Assembly: GCA_964520055.1 (NCBI GenBank)
Contig: CAZFME010000004.1
Span: 1-50,698, forward strand
Reading direction: 5' to 3'
From: DUNY01 sp964520055
GTDB lineage: Bacteria; Bacillota; Thermosediminibacteria; Thermosediminibacterales; Tepidanaerobacteraceae
Length of the DNA stretch: 50,698 nucleotides
The position numbers and the translations under genes were made by a program. The notes under the pieces are model-generated. The model saw nothing but the letters and a program-made list of their open reading frames with translations. It made no database searches and was not told the DNA's origin. This document shows positions 1-7,993 of the stretch, one piece after another. Each line of letters opens with the position of its first letter. The first letter of the stretch is position 1.

Positions 1-862
1 AGCCGGTCACTACAGTATAACCCATTTCTTCAATTATTCCACTGTCACATTCTACAGGAGTAGATCCATCTGACAGGTAACGGGACAGCAGAAAATCCGG
101 AATTTCTCCGGAATTTATAATCACATACTCCATCACATCCCGGTTGGAATGGTTAATAACAGCCTTGACATGGTCTGAGGCTGAATAACCTTCAGTTTCC
201 CCGGGCTGTGTCATTACATTTACGACATAAATCTTTTTAGCCTTGGATTTTGATATGGCGCAAGTCAGGTCTTTTATGAGAAGATTGGGAATTAAACTGG
301 TATATAGGCTGCCTGGACCCAAGATTATGGCATCGGCTTTTTGTATAGCTTCTAAGGCTTCATCCAGTGGCTTAGCATCAGAGGGTTTTAACATGACTCT
401 TGATATTCTCTTTCTTGAATTAGGAATGTGAGACTCGCCACAAGCTTTTTCACCATCTTCGTAAATTGCCTCCAATATCACATCCTCCAAGGTTGAGGGA
501 AGAACCGTCCCTCGAACTGCAAGCACCTTGCTTGATTCCTTTATTGCAAGTTCGAAGTTTCCCAGCATTTCAGTCATTGCCGCTATGAATAAATTTCCAA
601 AGCTGTGCCCTTTAAATGACCCGCTGTTGAAACGGTGTTGAAATAACTTTTCCATAAAAGGTTCGGTATAGGCCAAGGCCAAAAGGCAATTTCTGATATC
701 ACCGGGAGGCGGTATTTTAAGCTCGTTTCTTAAGATACCGGAGCTTCCACCGTCATCAGCCACGGTCACTATAGCGGTGAGTCTATCAGAATGAAGTTTT
801 AAACCTCTTAATATATTGGGAAGACCTGTACCTCCCCCTAAACATACAATGTTAGGGCACAT
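1..862 (-). CDS. yvcK: YvcK/CofD-like gluconeogenesis factor (3' end beyond window)
   Basis: About 287 codons are visible from the ATG at 862, and the frame runs off the left edge. The N-terminus has a glycine-rich loop (CLGGGTGLPN) followed by VADDGGSSG, PPPGDIRNCL and GHSFGN, and later LGPGSLYTS. These are the nucleotide- and sugar-binding signatures of the YvcK/CofD-like family. In Bacillus, YvcK binds UDP-sugars and is needed for growth on gluconeogenic substrates and for cell-wall homeostasis. The start has a GGAGT ribosome site at about 871-876, and only 5 bases separate it from the rapZ stop, so the two are probably cotranslated. The pair rapZ-yvcK is the standard arrangement in Firmicutes. 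The C-terminus cannot be judged. Confidence 0.93.
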   Translation of the reverse strand, partial: MCPNIVCLGGGTGLPNILRGLKLHSDRLTAIVTVADDGGSSGILRNELKIPPPGDIRNCLLALAYTEPFMEKLFQHRFNSGSFKGHSFGNLFIAAMTEMLGNFELAIKESSKVLAVRGTVLPSTLEDVILEAIYEDGEKACGESHIPNSRKRISRVMLKPSDAKPLDEALEAIQKADAIILGPGSLYTSLIPNLLIKDLTCAISKSKAKKIYVVNVMTQPGETEGYSASDHVKAVINHSNRDVMEYVIINSGEIPDFLLSRYLSDGSTPVECDSGIIEEMGYTVVTG

Positions 863-867
863 GTTTT

Positions 868-1740
868 TCAACTCCGATCCTTATCTATGTCTCGATGGTC
901 CATTACTACTCTATGACGGCCTGCTTTAAGTTTGGCAGCTATTTCATCAGTAAAGGCCACAGACCGATGTCTGCCTCCAGTACACCCAATGCCTATTATT
1001 AGCTGGTTTTTACCCTCTCTTATATAATATGGTATGAGATACTGTATCATATCAAGTAACTTTTTCAGAAACTGTCTGCTTTCAGGCCATTTCATCACAA
1101 AATCTTTTACTTTTTGGTCTTCACCGGAATGCGGACGAAGTTCATCAATGTAATAAGGATTTGGTATGAATCTTACATCAAAAATCAAGTCCGCATCCAA
1201 TGGAATCCCTTGTTTAAACCCAAAGGATACTAGATTTATCAAAAGCCGATCTTCTTTTTCTCGTTCAATAAATCTGAGCATTATTTCTTTTTTAAGTTCT
1301 GATGGAGTCTTAAAAGAAGTATCGATGATATGATCGGCTGCTTCCCGTAGCTTCGCCATTTTTTCACGTTCGGAACTTATACCTTCTACAATCCGACCTT
1401 CAAAAGCAAGCGGATGACGCCGGCGGCTTTCCTTATATCTTTTTATAAGCACTTCATCGGAAGCCTCGAGAAACAAAATTTCGTAATCAAATCCCGAATC
1501 GAGCATTTCTTTTAAGCTTTCAAAAAGCTTATCAAAAAAGCCTCCTCCTCTAATGTCTATGACTAGAGCTATCTTGTTTATTCTTTTAATACTCTGCCTA
1601 CAAAGCTCTATAAAAGTAGGGATTAAAGCCGGCGGAAGATTGTCAACACAAAAATAATCATGATCCTCGAATACTCTCATAGCCAATGTTTTCCCGGCCC
1701 CTGAAAGACCGGTAATAATCACAAATTTTAAGTCATTCAT
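868..1740 (-). CDS. rapZ: RapZ/YvcJ nucleotide-binding protein
   Basis: The protein has 290 residues, the usual family length. A Walker A loop (GLSGAGKT, residues 10-17) lies at the N-terminus. The C-terminal half carries the conserved DVRFIPNPYY and GIGCTGGRHRSV motifs of the RapZ family. In E. coli RapZ is an RNase E adapter for GlmZ/GlmY small RNAs. In Firmicutes the homologue YvcJ hydrolyses GTP and ATP and is linked to competence, and no small-RNA role is established. The ATG follows an AAAGGGGC ribosome site. It sits between a PHP-domain gene and yvcK in an operon. The assignment is secure; the function in this organism is inferred from family. Confidence 0.95.
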   Translation of the reverse strand: MNDLKFVIITGLSGAGKTLAMRVFEDHDYFCVDNLPPALIPTFIELCRQSIKRINKIALVIDIRGGGFFDKLFESLKEMLDSGFDYEILFLEASDEVLIKRYKESRRRHPLAFEGRIVEGISSEREKMAKLREAADHIIDTSFKTPSELKKEIMLRFIEREKEDRLLINLVSFGFKQGIPLDADLIFDVRFIPNPYYIDELRPHSGEDQKVKDFVMKWPESRQFLKKLLDMIQYLIPYYIREGKNQLIIGIGCTGGRHRSVAFTDEIAAKLKAGRHRVVMDHRDIDKDRS

Positions 1741-1783
1741 ATGTTTTCGCCCCTTTACCTAACACCTAAACCAATTCCATAAG

Positions 1784-2518
1784 TCAGATGGCATTGATTA
1801 TATCCTTTTCATTTAAACCCGCTTTTTGCGCAATATCCAAGGCCTTTTTAAAGTTGCCTACATCCCTTGGGTGATGTGCATCACTGCCAATGGCAAACTT
1901 CGCCCCATTGGCCTTTGCAATTCTGGCATATTCTTCGGTCATATAACCATGGCCGGCATTTATCTCCAGAGCGGTTCCATTTGCTGCCGCAGCGCGGGCA
2001 AGTTTCGCCGTATCAATGGGCAGATGTAATCCCGGATGTGTAACAATTTTTATATTATTGCTGCTGATAGCTTTAATAAGGGCTGTAGTATTTTGTTCCA
2101 TGACGTTTTGCTTTAATACGGCATTTTTGCTGAACTTTGCTATAGTATCCACAAAGAACAGGTAAAATCCATCTTTTAGACTCCGAGGCCAGACCATGGG
2201 ATGTAAACCTACCATTGCATAATCAAGACCAGTAAGAATATAATCAGGGATGTCAAGCTCACCATCAAGACTGATAATATTCGCCTCACATCCTAAAAGT
2301 ATGTCGATATCCATATATATGCGCTTTAATCTTTCAATTTCTGCACGCATTTTATGAAAATCTTCAAGTTTAAGGCATAGCCCTATGTTGGCAGGGCCAT
2401 GTTCGGAAATACCAATGGTACACAGACCTCTTTTTATAGCTGCCCTTACATTTTGTTCGATAGTTCCTGTCCCATGGCTGTATCGGGTATGTGTATGGAA
2501 GTCAGCCCTTATTTTCAT
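1784..2518 (-). CDS. PHP-domain phosphoesterase (YcdX/histidinol-phosphatase-like)
   Basis: This is a 244-residue PHP domain. The metal-binding HTHTRYSHG motif is at residues 8-16, EHG follows near residue 40, THPGLH lies in the middle, and the C-terminal GSDAHHPRDVG supplies the last ligands. This order is typical of stand-alone PHP hydrolases of the YcdX group, which use three divalent metals to hydrolyse phosphate esters. The substrate is unknown. The ATG is preceded by TAAGGAGA. The gene is first in an operon with rapZ and yvcK, where Clostridia often place a PHP gene. A second, diverged copy lies at 13868-14596, and polX at 39668 carries a third PHP domain. Confidence 0.88.
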   Translation of the reverse strand: MKIRADFHTHTRYSHGTGTIEQNVRAAIKRGLCTIGISEHGPANIGLCLKLEDFHKMRAEIERLKRIYMDIDILLGCEANIISLDGELDIPDYILTGLDYAMVGLHPMVWPRSLKDGFYLFFVDTIAKFSKNAVLKQNVMEQNTTALIKAISSNNIKIVTHPGLHLPIDTAKLARAAAANGTALEINAGHGYMTEEYARIAKANGAKFAIGSDAHHPRDVGNFKKALDIAQKAGLNEKDIINAI

Positions 2519-2584
2519 AAAAGTTCTCCTTACTGACAGTATAATATATATTGCTTTTAAAATCTATGGTACAAAAATTCGTAT

Positions 2585-2612
2585 TTGGAAAACCGGCTAA
2601 ATTTGGTATAAT
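2585..2612 (+). promoter_or_regulatory. Probable promoter of ylbF
   Basis: A perfect TATAAT lies at 2607-2612. A partial -35 (TTGGAA, 2585-2590) is 16 bases upstream. The ATG of ylbF is 39 bases downstream of the -10 box. Confidence 0.5.
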
Positions 2613-2650
2613 TGAATCCAAGATGACAATAGAAAAAAGGAGGTTGCAGC

Positions 2651-2995
2651 ATGAAAGTCTATAATCTTGCACATGAACTTGCAAAAAGTTTAAATGAGTG
2701 CCCTGAATACTTAGAATACAAAAGAGCTAAGGAAATCATTACGCAAGACCCCCAGACTGAAAAGATGCTTAAAGACCTGAGAACCAGGCAGGTTGAAGTT
2801 CAAGCACTTAAGCTATCTGGAAAGCCTGTTGATGAAGCTCTAAAAAACCTTGAAAATCTTTATAGCATCGTTAGCCATAATTCATTGCTGAAACGATACT
2901 TGGAAGCAGAGGAGCGCTTTGCCGTCTTATTTGCAGATATTCAGAATATAATTATGAAAGGCATCGAACTTGATACAGGGTTAGAAGATAAATAA
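2651..2995 (+). CDS. ylbF: YlbF/YmcA family regulator (DUF964)
   Basis: This 114-residue, mostly helical protein (AHELAKSLNECPEYLEYK at the start, ...EERFAVLFADIQNII near the end) has the pattern of the YlbF/YmcA family. In Bacillus, YlbF, YmcA and YaaT form the Y-complex, which acts with RNase Y in mRNA maturation and influences competence, sporulation and biofilm formation. The start has a strong AAAGGAGG ribosome site. It is a single-gene unit on the plus strand, divergent from the PHP-rapZ-yvcK operon and convergent with the YkuS-like gene. It is somewhat shorter than Bacillus YlbF, and the exact subfamily (YlbF or YmcA) is not certain. Confidence 0.8.
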   Translation: MKVYNLAHELAKSLNECPEYLEYKRAKEIITQDPQTEKMLKDLRTRQVEVQALKLSGKPVDEALKNLENLYSIVSHNSLLKRYLEAEERFAVLFADIQNIIMKGIELDTGLEDK

Positions 2996-3011
2996 TGATT
3001 TTGGAATAAAT

Positions 3012-3064
3012 ATACCGCCAGACTTCCACTCATGCTTGAGTTCGGTCGGGGAGTCTGGCGGTAT
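3012..3064. terminator. Large hairpin between convergent genes, possible bidirectional terminator
   Basis: A perfect 13-bp inverted repeat (3012-3024 with 3052-3064) encloses a smaller 5-bp inner stem (3028-3032 with 3037-3041). It sits 16 bases after ylbF and ends 14 bases before the 3' end of the YkuS-like gene. Position suggests a shared terminator, but there is no clear T-run on either strand. Confidence 0.5.
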
Positions 3065-3077
3065 GTCTCTTCAAGAG

Positions 3078-3347
3078 TTACGGACTATCTATTTCTTTCT
3101 TGTAGTATTTCAAATTATCTCTAAGTATGTTAATAACAGTATCAACATCTGTATCACTGGCAGCGATAACTCTTTCATCGGCTATTGTGTTTTTCCTTTT
3201 TGTAAGATCTCTATTGCTGCTATCAACGACAAATGCATCCACATCCCTGAAATCGGCCGTAGAAAGCTCCACTGTCTGATATCCCTGTTTTTGCAAAGCA
3301 TCCCTGATATTGCAAAGAGTGTCATCGACGGCGATGAGAAAACTCAT
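3078..3347 (-). CDS. YkuS-like small protein (UPF0180 family)
   Basis: The protein has about 89 residues and begins MSFLIAVDDTLCNIRDAL. The layout is a short N-terminal beta-alpha unit with QKQGYQTVEL, then DVDAFVVDSSNRD, then a hydrophobic patch with VIAASDTDVDTVINIL. This matches the compact Rossmann-like plan of UPF0180 (Bacillus YkuS), whose function is unknown. I start it at ATG 3347, because GGAGG at about 3357-3361 lies 10 bases upstream and overlaps the alternative ATG at 3365. It stands alone between ylbF and the mgtE pair. Confidence 0.65.
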   Translation of the reverse strand: MSFLIAVDDTLCNIRDALQKQGYQTVELSTADFRDVDAFVVDSSNRDLTKRKNTIADERVIAASDTDVDTVINILRDNLKYYKKEIDSP

Positions 3348-3426
3348 GCATATTATACCTCCCAATGATTTATTAATTTTATTATCTACTTATTGAGGTG
3401 TTTTATGCCTGATGGCGGTTACTAAT

Positions 3427-4767
3427 TCATAGCTTCAATATACAGGTAGCTGTAGAAAAATAAACAAAAAGCCCCAAAATATCAAGGACTGTCGTTACAA
3501 GAGGGCCTGAAGCCACTGCTGGATCATGCCCAAGCTTGTGCCACAACAGTGGCATAAATGTACCCAATATAGCAGCTAATGTAAGATTAAAGGCCATAGC
3601 AATTCCCACTACAACGCCTAATATTACTTCCCCTTGCCAAAAATATGTCATTGCAGCCACTAATAAGCCGTTAAATGCTCCTAAAATCATTCCTACCGCA
3701 GCTTCTCGAAGGATGTTTTTTGCTATTGATGCAGTTTTGATTTCCCCCGTAGCAAGACCTCTTACGATGATTGCGGCCGATTGTGTACCTACATTTCCGC
3801 CCATATCCATAAGGACCGGAATAAAAAACGACAAAGCCACTATGGTCTGTAAAGCACTAGAAAAGTCTTTAATGATCCGACCGGAAAAGATTTCACCTAC
3901 TACGGCTAACAGAATCCATGGTAGTCTTCGCTTTGCTCGAGCCCATGGTGAAGCTTGCCCCAGATCTATCTTTTCATCAAAATCGGACCCTGACAGTTTT
4001 AATATGTCTTCCGTAGTTTCTTCTTCTACCACCATCATTGCATCATCAACTGTAACAATACCCAGTAAGACATTATCATCGTCAACTACAGGTAATGCTA
4101 AAAATCCATATTTTTTAATCAGGCGGGCTACTTCTTCCTGGTCTGACAAGGCATTGACTTTCTTTACATCGGTCTGCATAAAATCTTTAAGGGGTGTTTG
4201 CTCAGAAGCTAAAATTAAATCCCTTAAAGAAACAACCCCTACCAGCCTTCCTTCCAAATCCACCGCAAAAAGATAGTATATGGTTTCTGCATCGGGGGCC
4301 AGCTCCCCTAATTTATTAAGTGCATCTTTGGCTTTTAGATTTTTGGGAAAAGCGATATATTCGGTAGTCATGCGACCACCGGCGGTGCTTTTATTGTAAG
4401 TGAGCAGGTCTTTCAAGTCTACTTGCTCATCTTTCCCAACTAAGCATAATATTCGCTTTTTTTCTTCTTCCTTTAAGTCACCCAAAAAATCTGCCACATT
4501 ATCAAAAGACATTTCGGCGATTAATTTGGAAGCATAATTTGATTTAACATTAGTTAAAATAAAATATTTTTTATCAGTATCTATTTCTTCCAAAACCTGA
4601 ACTGCAACATTAAAATCCAATACTTTAAACAGATTTAAACTTTCTTCAGGCGAAAGTTCTTCATAAAATTCAGCAATATCTACGGGATGATATTCATGGA
4701 GTACAGATTCCAGCTGCTTAAAATCGTGTTTGGCCAAAATATCTCGTATTTGTTCCACGTTGTTCAT
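3427..4767 (-). CDS. mgtE: Magnesium transporter MgtE (second of tandem pair)
   Basis: The 446-residue protein has the full MgtE plan. An acidic N domain (HPVDIAEFYEEL) is followed by two CBS domains (about residues 130-250, with VVSLRDLILA and GIVTVDDAMMV). The membrane domain contains PVLMDMGGNVGTQS and ends with DPAVASGPLVTTVLDILG, the pore and metal-selectivity motifs of this family. MgtE forms a homodimeric Mg2+ channel gated by Mg2+ bound to the cytosolic domains. Its ATG overlaps the stop of the upstream mgtE in an ATGA arrangement, so translation is coupled. The two copies are clearly diverged, so this is an old duplication or a functional pair. Confidence 0.95.
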   Translation of the reverse strand: MNNVEQIRDILAKHDFKQLESVLHEYHPVDIAEFYEELSPEESLNLFKVLDFNVAVQVLEEIDTDKKYFILTNVKSNYASKLIAEMSFDNVADFLGDLKEEEKKRILCLVGKDEQVDLKDLLTYNKSTAGGRMTTEYIAFPKNLKAKDALNKLGELAPDAETIYYLFAVDLEGRLVGVVSLRDLILASEQTPLKDFMQTDVKKVNALSDQEEVARLIKKYGFLALPVVDDDNVLLGIVTVDDAMMVVEEETTEDILKLSGSDFDEKIDLGQASPWARAKRRLPWILLAVVGEIFSGRIIKDFSSALQTIVALSFFIPVLMDMGGNVGTQSAAIIVRGLATGEIKTASIAKNILREAAVGMILGAFNGLLVAAMTYFWQGEVILGVVVGIAMAFNLTLAAILGTFMPLLWHKLGHDPAVASGPLVTTVLDILGLFVYFSTATCILKL

Positions 4768-6161
4768 TCAAGCACCCCCTTTAGCTTAAAGCTTGCAATG
4801 CCGACCATGTCCGGAGAGATTATGTCGATGAAGTAAAGTGAAAATGTAAAATATATTATAAGTGTAGTTATATCTACCAATGTTGTTATGAAAGGCCCGG
4901 AGGCCACAGCCGGATCAATGTCGAGTATATGAAATATAAGGGGTACCAGAACACCTATAAGAGACGCCAACATTAAAGAAATACACATTGAAAGTCCTAC
5001 TGCCACACTCAGTTGAGCATTTTCTTGCCATACATAAGCCAGAACTGAAACTACTATTCCACATATAATGCCTAATTGTAGGCCTGCCAGAGTCTCTCCT
5101 ATAGTAAATCGTAAAATGTTTTTTCTGCTCAGTTCTTCGGTAGCCAAACCGCGAACAGCTAAGGCCAAAGATTGTGTGCCGATATTTCCTCCGGTCGCCA
5201 TAAGTACTGGAATGAAGAAAGCTACAGCAACCATCGACTCGAGCACATGTGAATACCCGTCAATGACTTTACCGGCCAACATGTCACCTAGAAGACATAT
5301 AACAAGCCATAAAATCCTTTTTTTTGATGCGCCCCATACTGTAGTTGTTAAAACTATATCCTCCTCCGGTGTGATACCGGCCATTTTGTGGATGTCTTCA
5401 GTATCCTCCGCTTCCAAGACTTCCATTGCATCATCAACTGTAACAATACCCAGTAATCGATTTGCTTCATTTACCACAGGAACAGCCAGCAGCGAATATC
5501 GCGATATGATTTTGGCAACTTCCTCTTGATCTTGGTCCACGTCTACCGATACGATTTTTTTATGCATTATTTCATGGATTCTTTTATCCCTTGGAGCACT
5601 GATAAGTTCTCTTAGCGACAGAACACCCTGTAAATGTTTTTTATCATCAACCACATAAAGATAATATATCGTCTCGGCTTTTTGGCCGAATTGCCTTACA
5701 TCTGCAATAGCTTGGCTGACAGTCACATCCGATAAAATGTAAACATAATCGGTAGTCATAAGTCCGCCAGCTGTATCTTCCGCCATTTTTAGAAGTGCTT
5801 TTAGCTCTTCATAATCTTGTTGTGGCAACTTATGGACAAGACTTTCAGCCTGAACTGTAGGCATTTTCTGAAAAAGGTCTATAATTTCGTCTACAGACAT
5901 GTTTTCTAGGATTCTTATCGTTTCCGCTTCGGTCATTTCTTCCATTATGTGAAGCCTGTCAAAAGGATCAAATTCTTCTAAAACCTCTGCAGCCTTAGAG
6001 CTACTCATCATTCGAAAAAAAAGCTTTTTATTGCCATTTTTTATCTCGCTGAGTATTTGAGCTATATCTGCCGGGTGAAGATTTGCCAGTATTTTATGCG
6101 CTTTATCACTTTTATTAAGTACAAGATGCTTTATAAGAATTACTTCTTTTTTCGGTAACAT
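4764..6161 (-). CDS. mgtE: Magnesium transporter MgtE (first of tandem pair)
   Basis: The protein has about 465 residues with an N domain (LHPADIAQILSEI), tandem CBS domains (GVLSLRELISA, GIVTVDDAMEV), a membrane domain with PVLMATGGNIGTQS, and a terminal DPAVASGPFITTLVDI. All are hallmark MgtE motifs. It is the first gene after the M-box riboswitch. I chose ATG 6161 because AGGAGG at about 6169-6174 lies 7 bases upstream. GTG 6164 is also possible but is closer to the ribosome site than usual. It overlaps the second mgtE by 4 bases. Mg2+ import is expected when the riboswitch senses low Mg2+. Confidence 0.95.
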   Translation of the reverse strand: MLPKKEVILIKHLVLNKSDKAHKILANLHPADIAQILSEIKNGNKKLFFRMMSSSKAAEVLEEFDPFDRLHIMEEMTEAETIRILENMSVDEIIDLFQKMPTVQAESLVHKLPQQDYEELKALLKMAEDTAGGLMTTDYVYILSDVTVSQAIADVRQFGQKAETIYYLYVVDDKKHLQGVLSLRELISAPRDKRIHEIMHKKIVSVDVDQDQEEVAKIISRYSLLAVPVVNEANRLLGIVTVDDAMEVLEAEDTEDIHKMAGITPEEDIVLTTTVWGASKKRILWLVICLLGDMLAGKVIDGYSHVLESMVAVAFFIPVLMATGGNIGTQSLALAVRGLATEELSRKNILRFTIGETLAGLQLGIICGIVVSVLAYVWQENAQLSVAVGLSMCISLMLASLIGVLVPLIFHILDIDPAVASGPFITTLVDITTLIIYFTFSLYFIDIISPDMVGIASFKLKGVLE

Positions 6162-6167
6162 CACAGT

Positions 6168-6221
6168 CCCTCCTTTTTAAGAGGGCCATCCAACCACTGT
6201 GGCAGCGATAGGATGAGCCTC
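6168..6221 (-). promoter_or_regulatory. Hairpin next to the mgtE ribosome-binding site, possible second switch
   Basis: An imperfect 11-bp inverted repeat (6181-6191 with 6211-6221, two mismatches) lies between the M-box terminator and mgtE. On the transcript the distal arm ends in CCCUC, which can instead pair with the GAGGG of the ribosome-binding site at about 6168-6173. The two pairings exclude one another. This is read from the sequence and no regulation is shown. Confidence 0.4.
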
Positions 6222-6299
6222 TTTGATATTTTGTTTTAATAAGTATCGACTAGGATCCGGGTCCACCTTACCGCCCCCTTTATCAGTTAAATTAATATT

Positions 6300-6490
6300 A
6301 AAAACCCTTTCTGACGAAAGGGCATAAAAGTATATTTTCCCCTCGTCATCGGTTTTAGCACTGGGCGACTTTGGAATTTATATTCCAGCCACATTAGATT
6401 CAACCTTAATCCGGTCAGACCTGCTAACCCATTGGTGTCTCTCGACATTTCCGGGCAGTGGCTTATATTCGCACAGGAGCCTCACCTAAC
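6300..6490 (-). promoter_or_regulatory. M-box (ykoK) magnesium riboswitch with terminator
   Basis: The transcript reads GUUAGGUGAGGCUCCUG, then AUAAGCCACUGCCCGGAAA, then GGGUUAGCAGGUCUGACCGG and AAUGUGGCUGGAAUAUAAAU. These are the conserved core segments of the M-box class. The expression platform ends in a terminator stem (6305-6311 with 6316-6322) followed by UUUUU. Known M-box RNAs bind Mg2+ and terminate transcription when Mg2+ is plentiful. The two mgtE genes downstream are the expected target. Confidence 0.95.
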
Positions 6491-6521
6491 GGGAAGTAAA
6501 CAACATTCTTCACTTGATCTT

Positions 6522-6551
6522 ATTTTAAACACTTTATGAAATATATGTCAA
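6522..6551 (-). promoter_or_regulatory. Promoter of the M-box/mgtE transcript
   Basis: A perfect TTGACA (-35, plus-strand 6546-6551) and a TAAAAT -10 (6522-6527) are separated by 18 bases, placing the transcript start about 25 bases before the conserved M-box 5' end. Confidence 0.75.
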
Positions 6552-6565
6552 GTGAAACTTGCCGA

Positions 6566-6604
6566 GAAAAAATAAGGAGGAGGTTATGATTTATTAACCT
6601 CCTC
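6566..6604 (-). terminator. Rho-independent terminator of the glutamine-rich genes
   Basis: A perfect 10-bp stem (6577-6586 with 6595-6604) closes an 8-base loop and is followed on the minus strand by CTTATTTTTT. It lies 11 bases after the stop of the 6616-7074 gene. Confidence 0.85.
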
Positions 6605-6615
6605 ATTGTCTCATT

Positions 6616-7074
6616 TTACTGAAGTTGCTGAACAGCCTGCTGCATCTGTTGTTGCTGTTGCTGTTGCTGCTGCTGTGATTGTTGAGCTTGTTGATTTAAT
6701 TGTTGCAGCTGTTTTGTTGACTGATCCAACAACTGGTTCATTTGATAAAATACTTGATTAGCCTGAATGCTCTGTTGGGCCTGGGAAAGAGCATTGATAG
6801 CCTGTTGAATTGCTTGGTTTACCTGACCATCTGTTTGCTGCTGCTGAGTCTGAGCTTGATTTTTTAACTGGCTTAATAATTGCTGAAACTGTTGAGGAAA
6901 TTGGCTTGTTTGATTGGTCATTTGTTTGCTCGCACCCCCTTGAGTTTGTTTGTTTGTCCCAACTTGATCAACGTACATGCCGGCATTTCCCAGTTTGTTA
7001 TTTATTTCTTTAGAAACCTCAGCATCAATTTTTTTTTCCAGTAAATAATCGCTAAAATCCTTTTTATGGGTCAA
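6616..7074 (-). CDS. Glutamine-rich coiled-coil protein of unknown function
   Basis: The protein has about 152 residues, and roughly one third are glutamine, including a run of ten near the C-terminus (6646-6675). The N-terminal 35 residues are ordinary and charged (KDFSDYLLEKKIDAEVSKEI). The rest is Q/N/A/L-rich and likely a helical coiled coil. There is no signal peptide or membrane segment. I start it at TTG 7074, because GGAGG sits 7 bases upstream at 7082-7086. The upstream neighbour has the same TTG plus GGAGGT layout and shares a C-terminal motif (AI.AL..A.Q......VF...N...D), so the two are probably old duplicates. I do not recognise the family. Structural or spore-associated roles are possible but unsupported. 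Confidence 0.7.
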   Translation of the reverse strand: MTHKKDFSDYLLEKKIDAEVSKEINNKLGNAGMYVDQVGTNKQTQGGASKQMTNQTSQFPQQFQQLLSQLKNQAQTQQQQTDGQVNQAIQQAINALSQAQQSIQANQVFYQMNQLLDQSTKQLQQLNQQAQQSQQQQQQQQQQMQQAVQQLQ

Positions 7075-7155
7075 ACTAACACCTCCATCAAGGAATTTCA
7101 ACTTCCTACATTAGCATGCCCTGTGTATTAAGTTTTAATATATGAATTTTTTCCA

Positions 7156-7737
7156 TTACTGAAGCAAATTATCAATGGATTTATTTATTTCATTAAATAC
7201 TTTTTGTTGCTCCATACCTTGTCGCGCTGAATTTAGAGCATCTATGGCTTGCTGCAAAATTTGCTGAAGATTGGCAGCAACATCATTTGAAGTATATATC
7301 GTACCTGTGTTTTGATTCGTTGTTGATATCATTTTCAACTGATTTTCGGTATTTTTAAAATCAGCAACAATCTGTTGGGACGATTTACCAAAATCATTTA
7401 ACGTTTTATCTATTTCCTGGGAAATTTGAGTGAAAACATCATTGATTTTTTGTACCTGATTTGTCAGAGCCATTCGCTTTTGAGTTATCTGTTCCTGCAT
7501 TAGTTTAGTGTTGGCCCCCGATACCCACTTAGCCAAAAGATTTTGATTTCGCTCTATTTCCATCTCAATTTGCTGAATAGTTTTATCTATCTCATTTTTG
7601 AAGTGTATTATGTCCTGTAAGGCATTTTTAAGTTGATTGCTTAAATCGCTAAAACTTGTTTGATTTTGTGTGATAAAATTTTCAAGTTTTAGATTTCGAT
7701 CTGAAAAATCAGTGCTAAGGTTCTTAAGATTGTCCAA
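7156..7737 (-). CDS. Coiled-coil protein of unknown function, paralogue of next gene
   Basis: The protein has about 193 residues and is almost entirely predicted helix. Long heptad-like stretches are rich in Q, N, I and L (NLSTDFSDRNLKLENFI, NEIDKTIQQIEMEIER), with no cysteine, signal peptide or membrane segment. The last 33 residues (LQQAIDALNSARQ...VFNEINKSIDNLLQ) resemble a segment in the downstream glutamine-rich protein. TTG 7737 is chosen as start, with GGAGG 7 bases upstream. The general look is like phasin or extended coiled-coil scaffolding proteins, but that is only resemblance. The pair is probably cotranscribed and ends at the 6577-6604 terminator. Confidence 0.68.
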   Translation of the reverse strand: MDNLKNLSTDFSDRNLKLENFITQNQTSFSDLSNQLKNALQDIIHFKNEIDKTIQQIEMEIERNQNLLAKWVSGANTKLMQEQITQKRMALTNQVQKINDVFTQISQEIDKTLNDFGKSSQQIVADFKNTENQLKMISTTNQNTGTIYTSNDVAANLQQILQQAIDALNSARQGMEQQKVFNEINKSIDNLLQ

Positions 7738-7870
7738 GGTTGCACCTCCGTTTTTTCTCAAGTTCTCTTAAATATTTTACCCTTTATGCGTTCTTTTCTG
7801 CATCCATATTTTGTTATATGTTTTGATTATTAAATAACAATTTTCATTCTTTTAAATAACTTATTTTTTC

Positions 7871-7988
7871 GGTGCCTGGCACCTGGGAATCAAGTTATTG
7901 GTTGCCCAAAAAAATAAGGAACAGTCAAAACCATTCCTTAAACTGTAATCATAATTTTTAATTTTCAACAACTTAAGTGCCTGTCACC
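7871..7988. repeat. Pair of GTGCCTG(G/T)CACC repeats
   Basis: GGTGCCTGGCACC (7871-7883) and GTGCCTGTCACC (7977-7988) flank a 93-base segment that also contains a terminator. A related GGCACCTGG piece occurs near 36674. From general memory, short repeats of this type are scattered between genes in some anaerobes. I cannot count them here. Confidence 0.45.
7907..7939 (-). terminator. Terminator after the HDAC-family gene
   Basis: A 6-bp stem (7916-7921 with 7934-7939) is followed on the minus strand by ATTTTTTTGGG. It lies 55 bases downstream of the stop codon at 7994. Confidence 0.6.
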
Positions 7989-7993
7989 TTTTG

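Noticed and set aside
3536..4276. Long plus-strand open frame opposite mgtE
   Set aside because: It is antisense to a clear MgtE coding region and has no family signature or ribosome site.
6646..6675. CRISPR-like or tandem repeat array
   Set aside because: It is only a CAG/CAA codon run inside a coding sequence.
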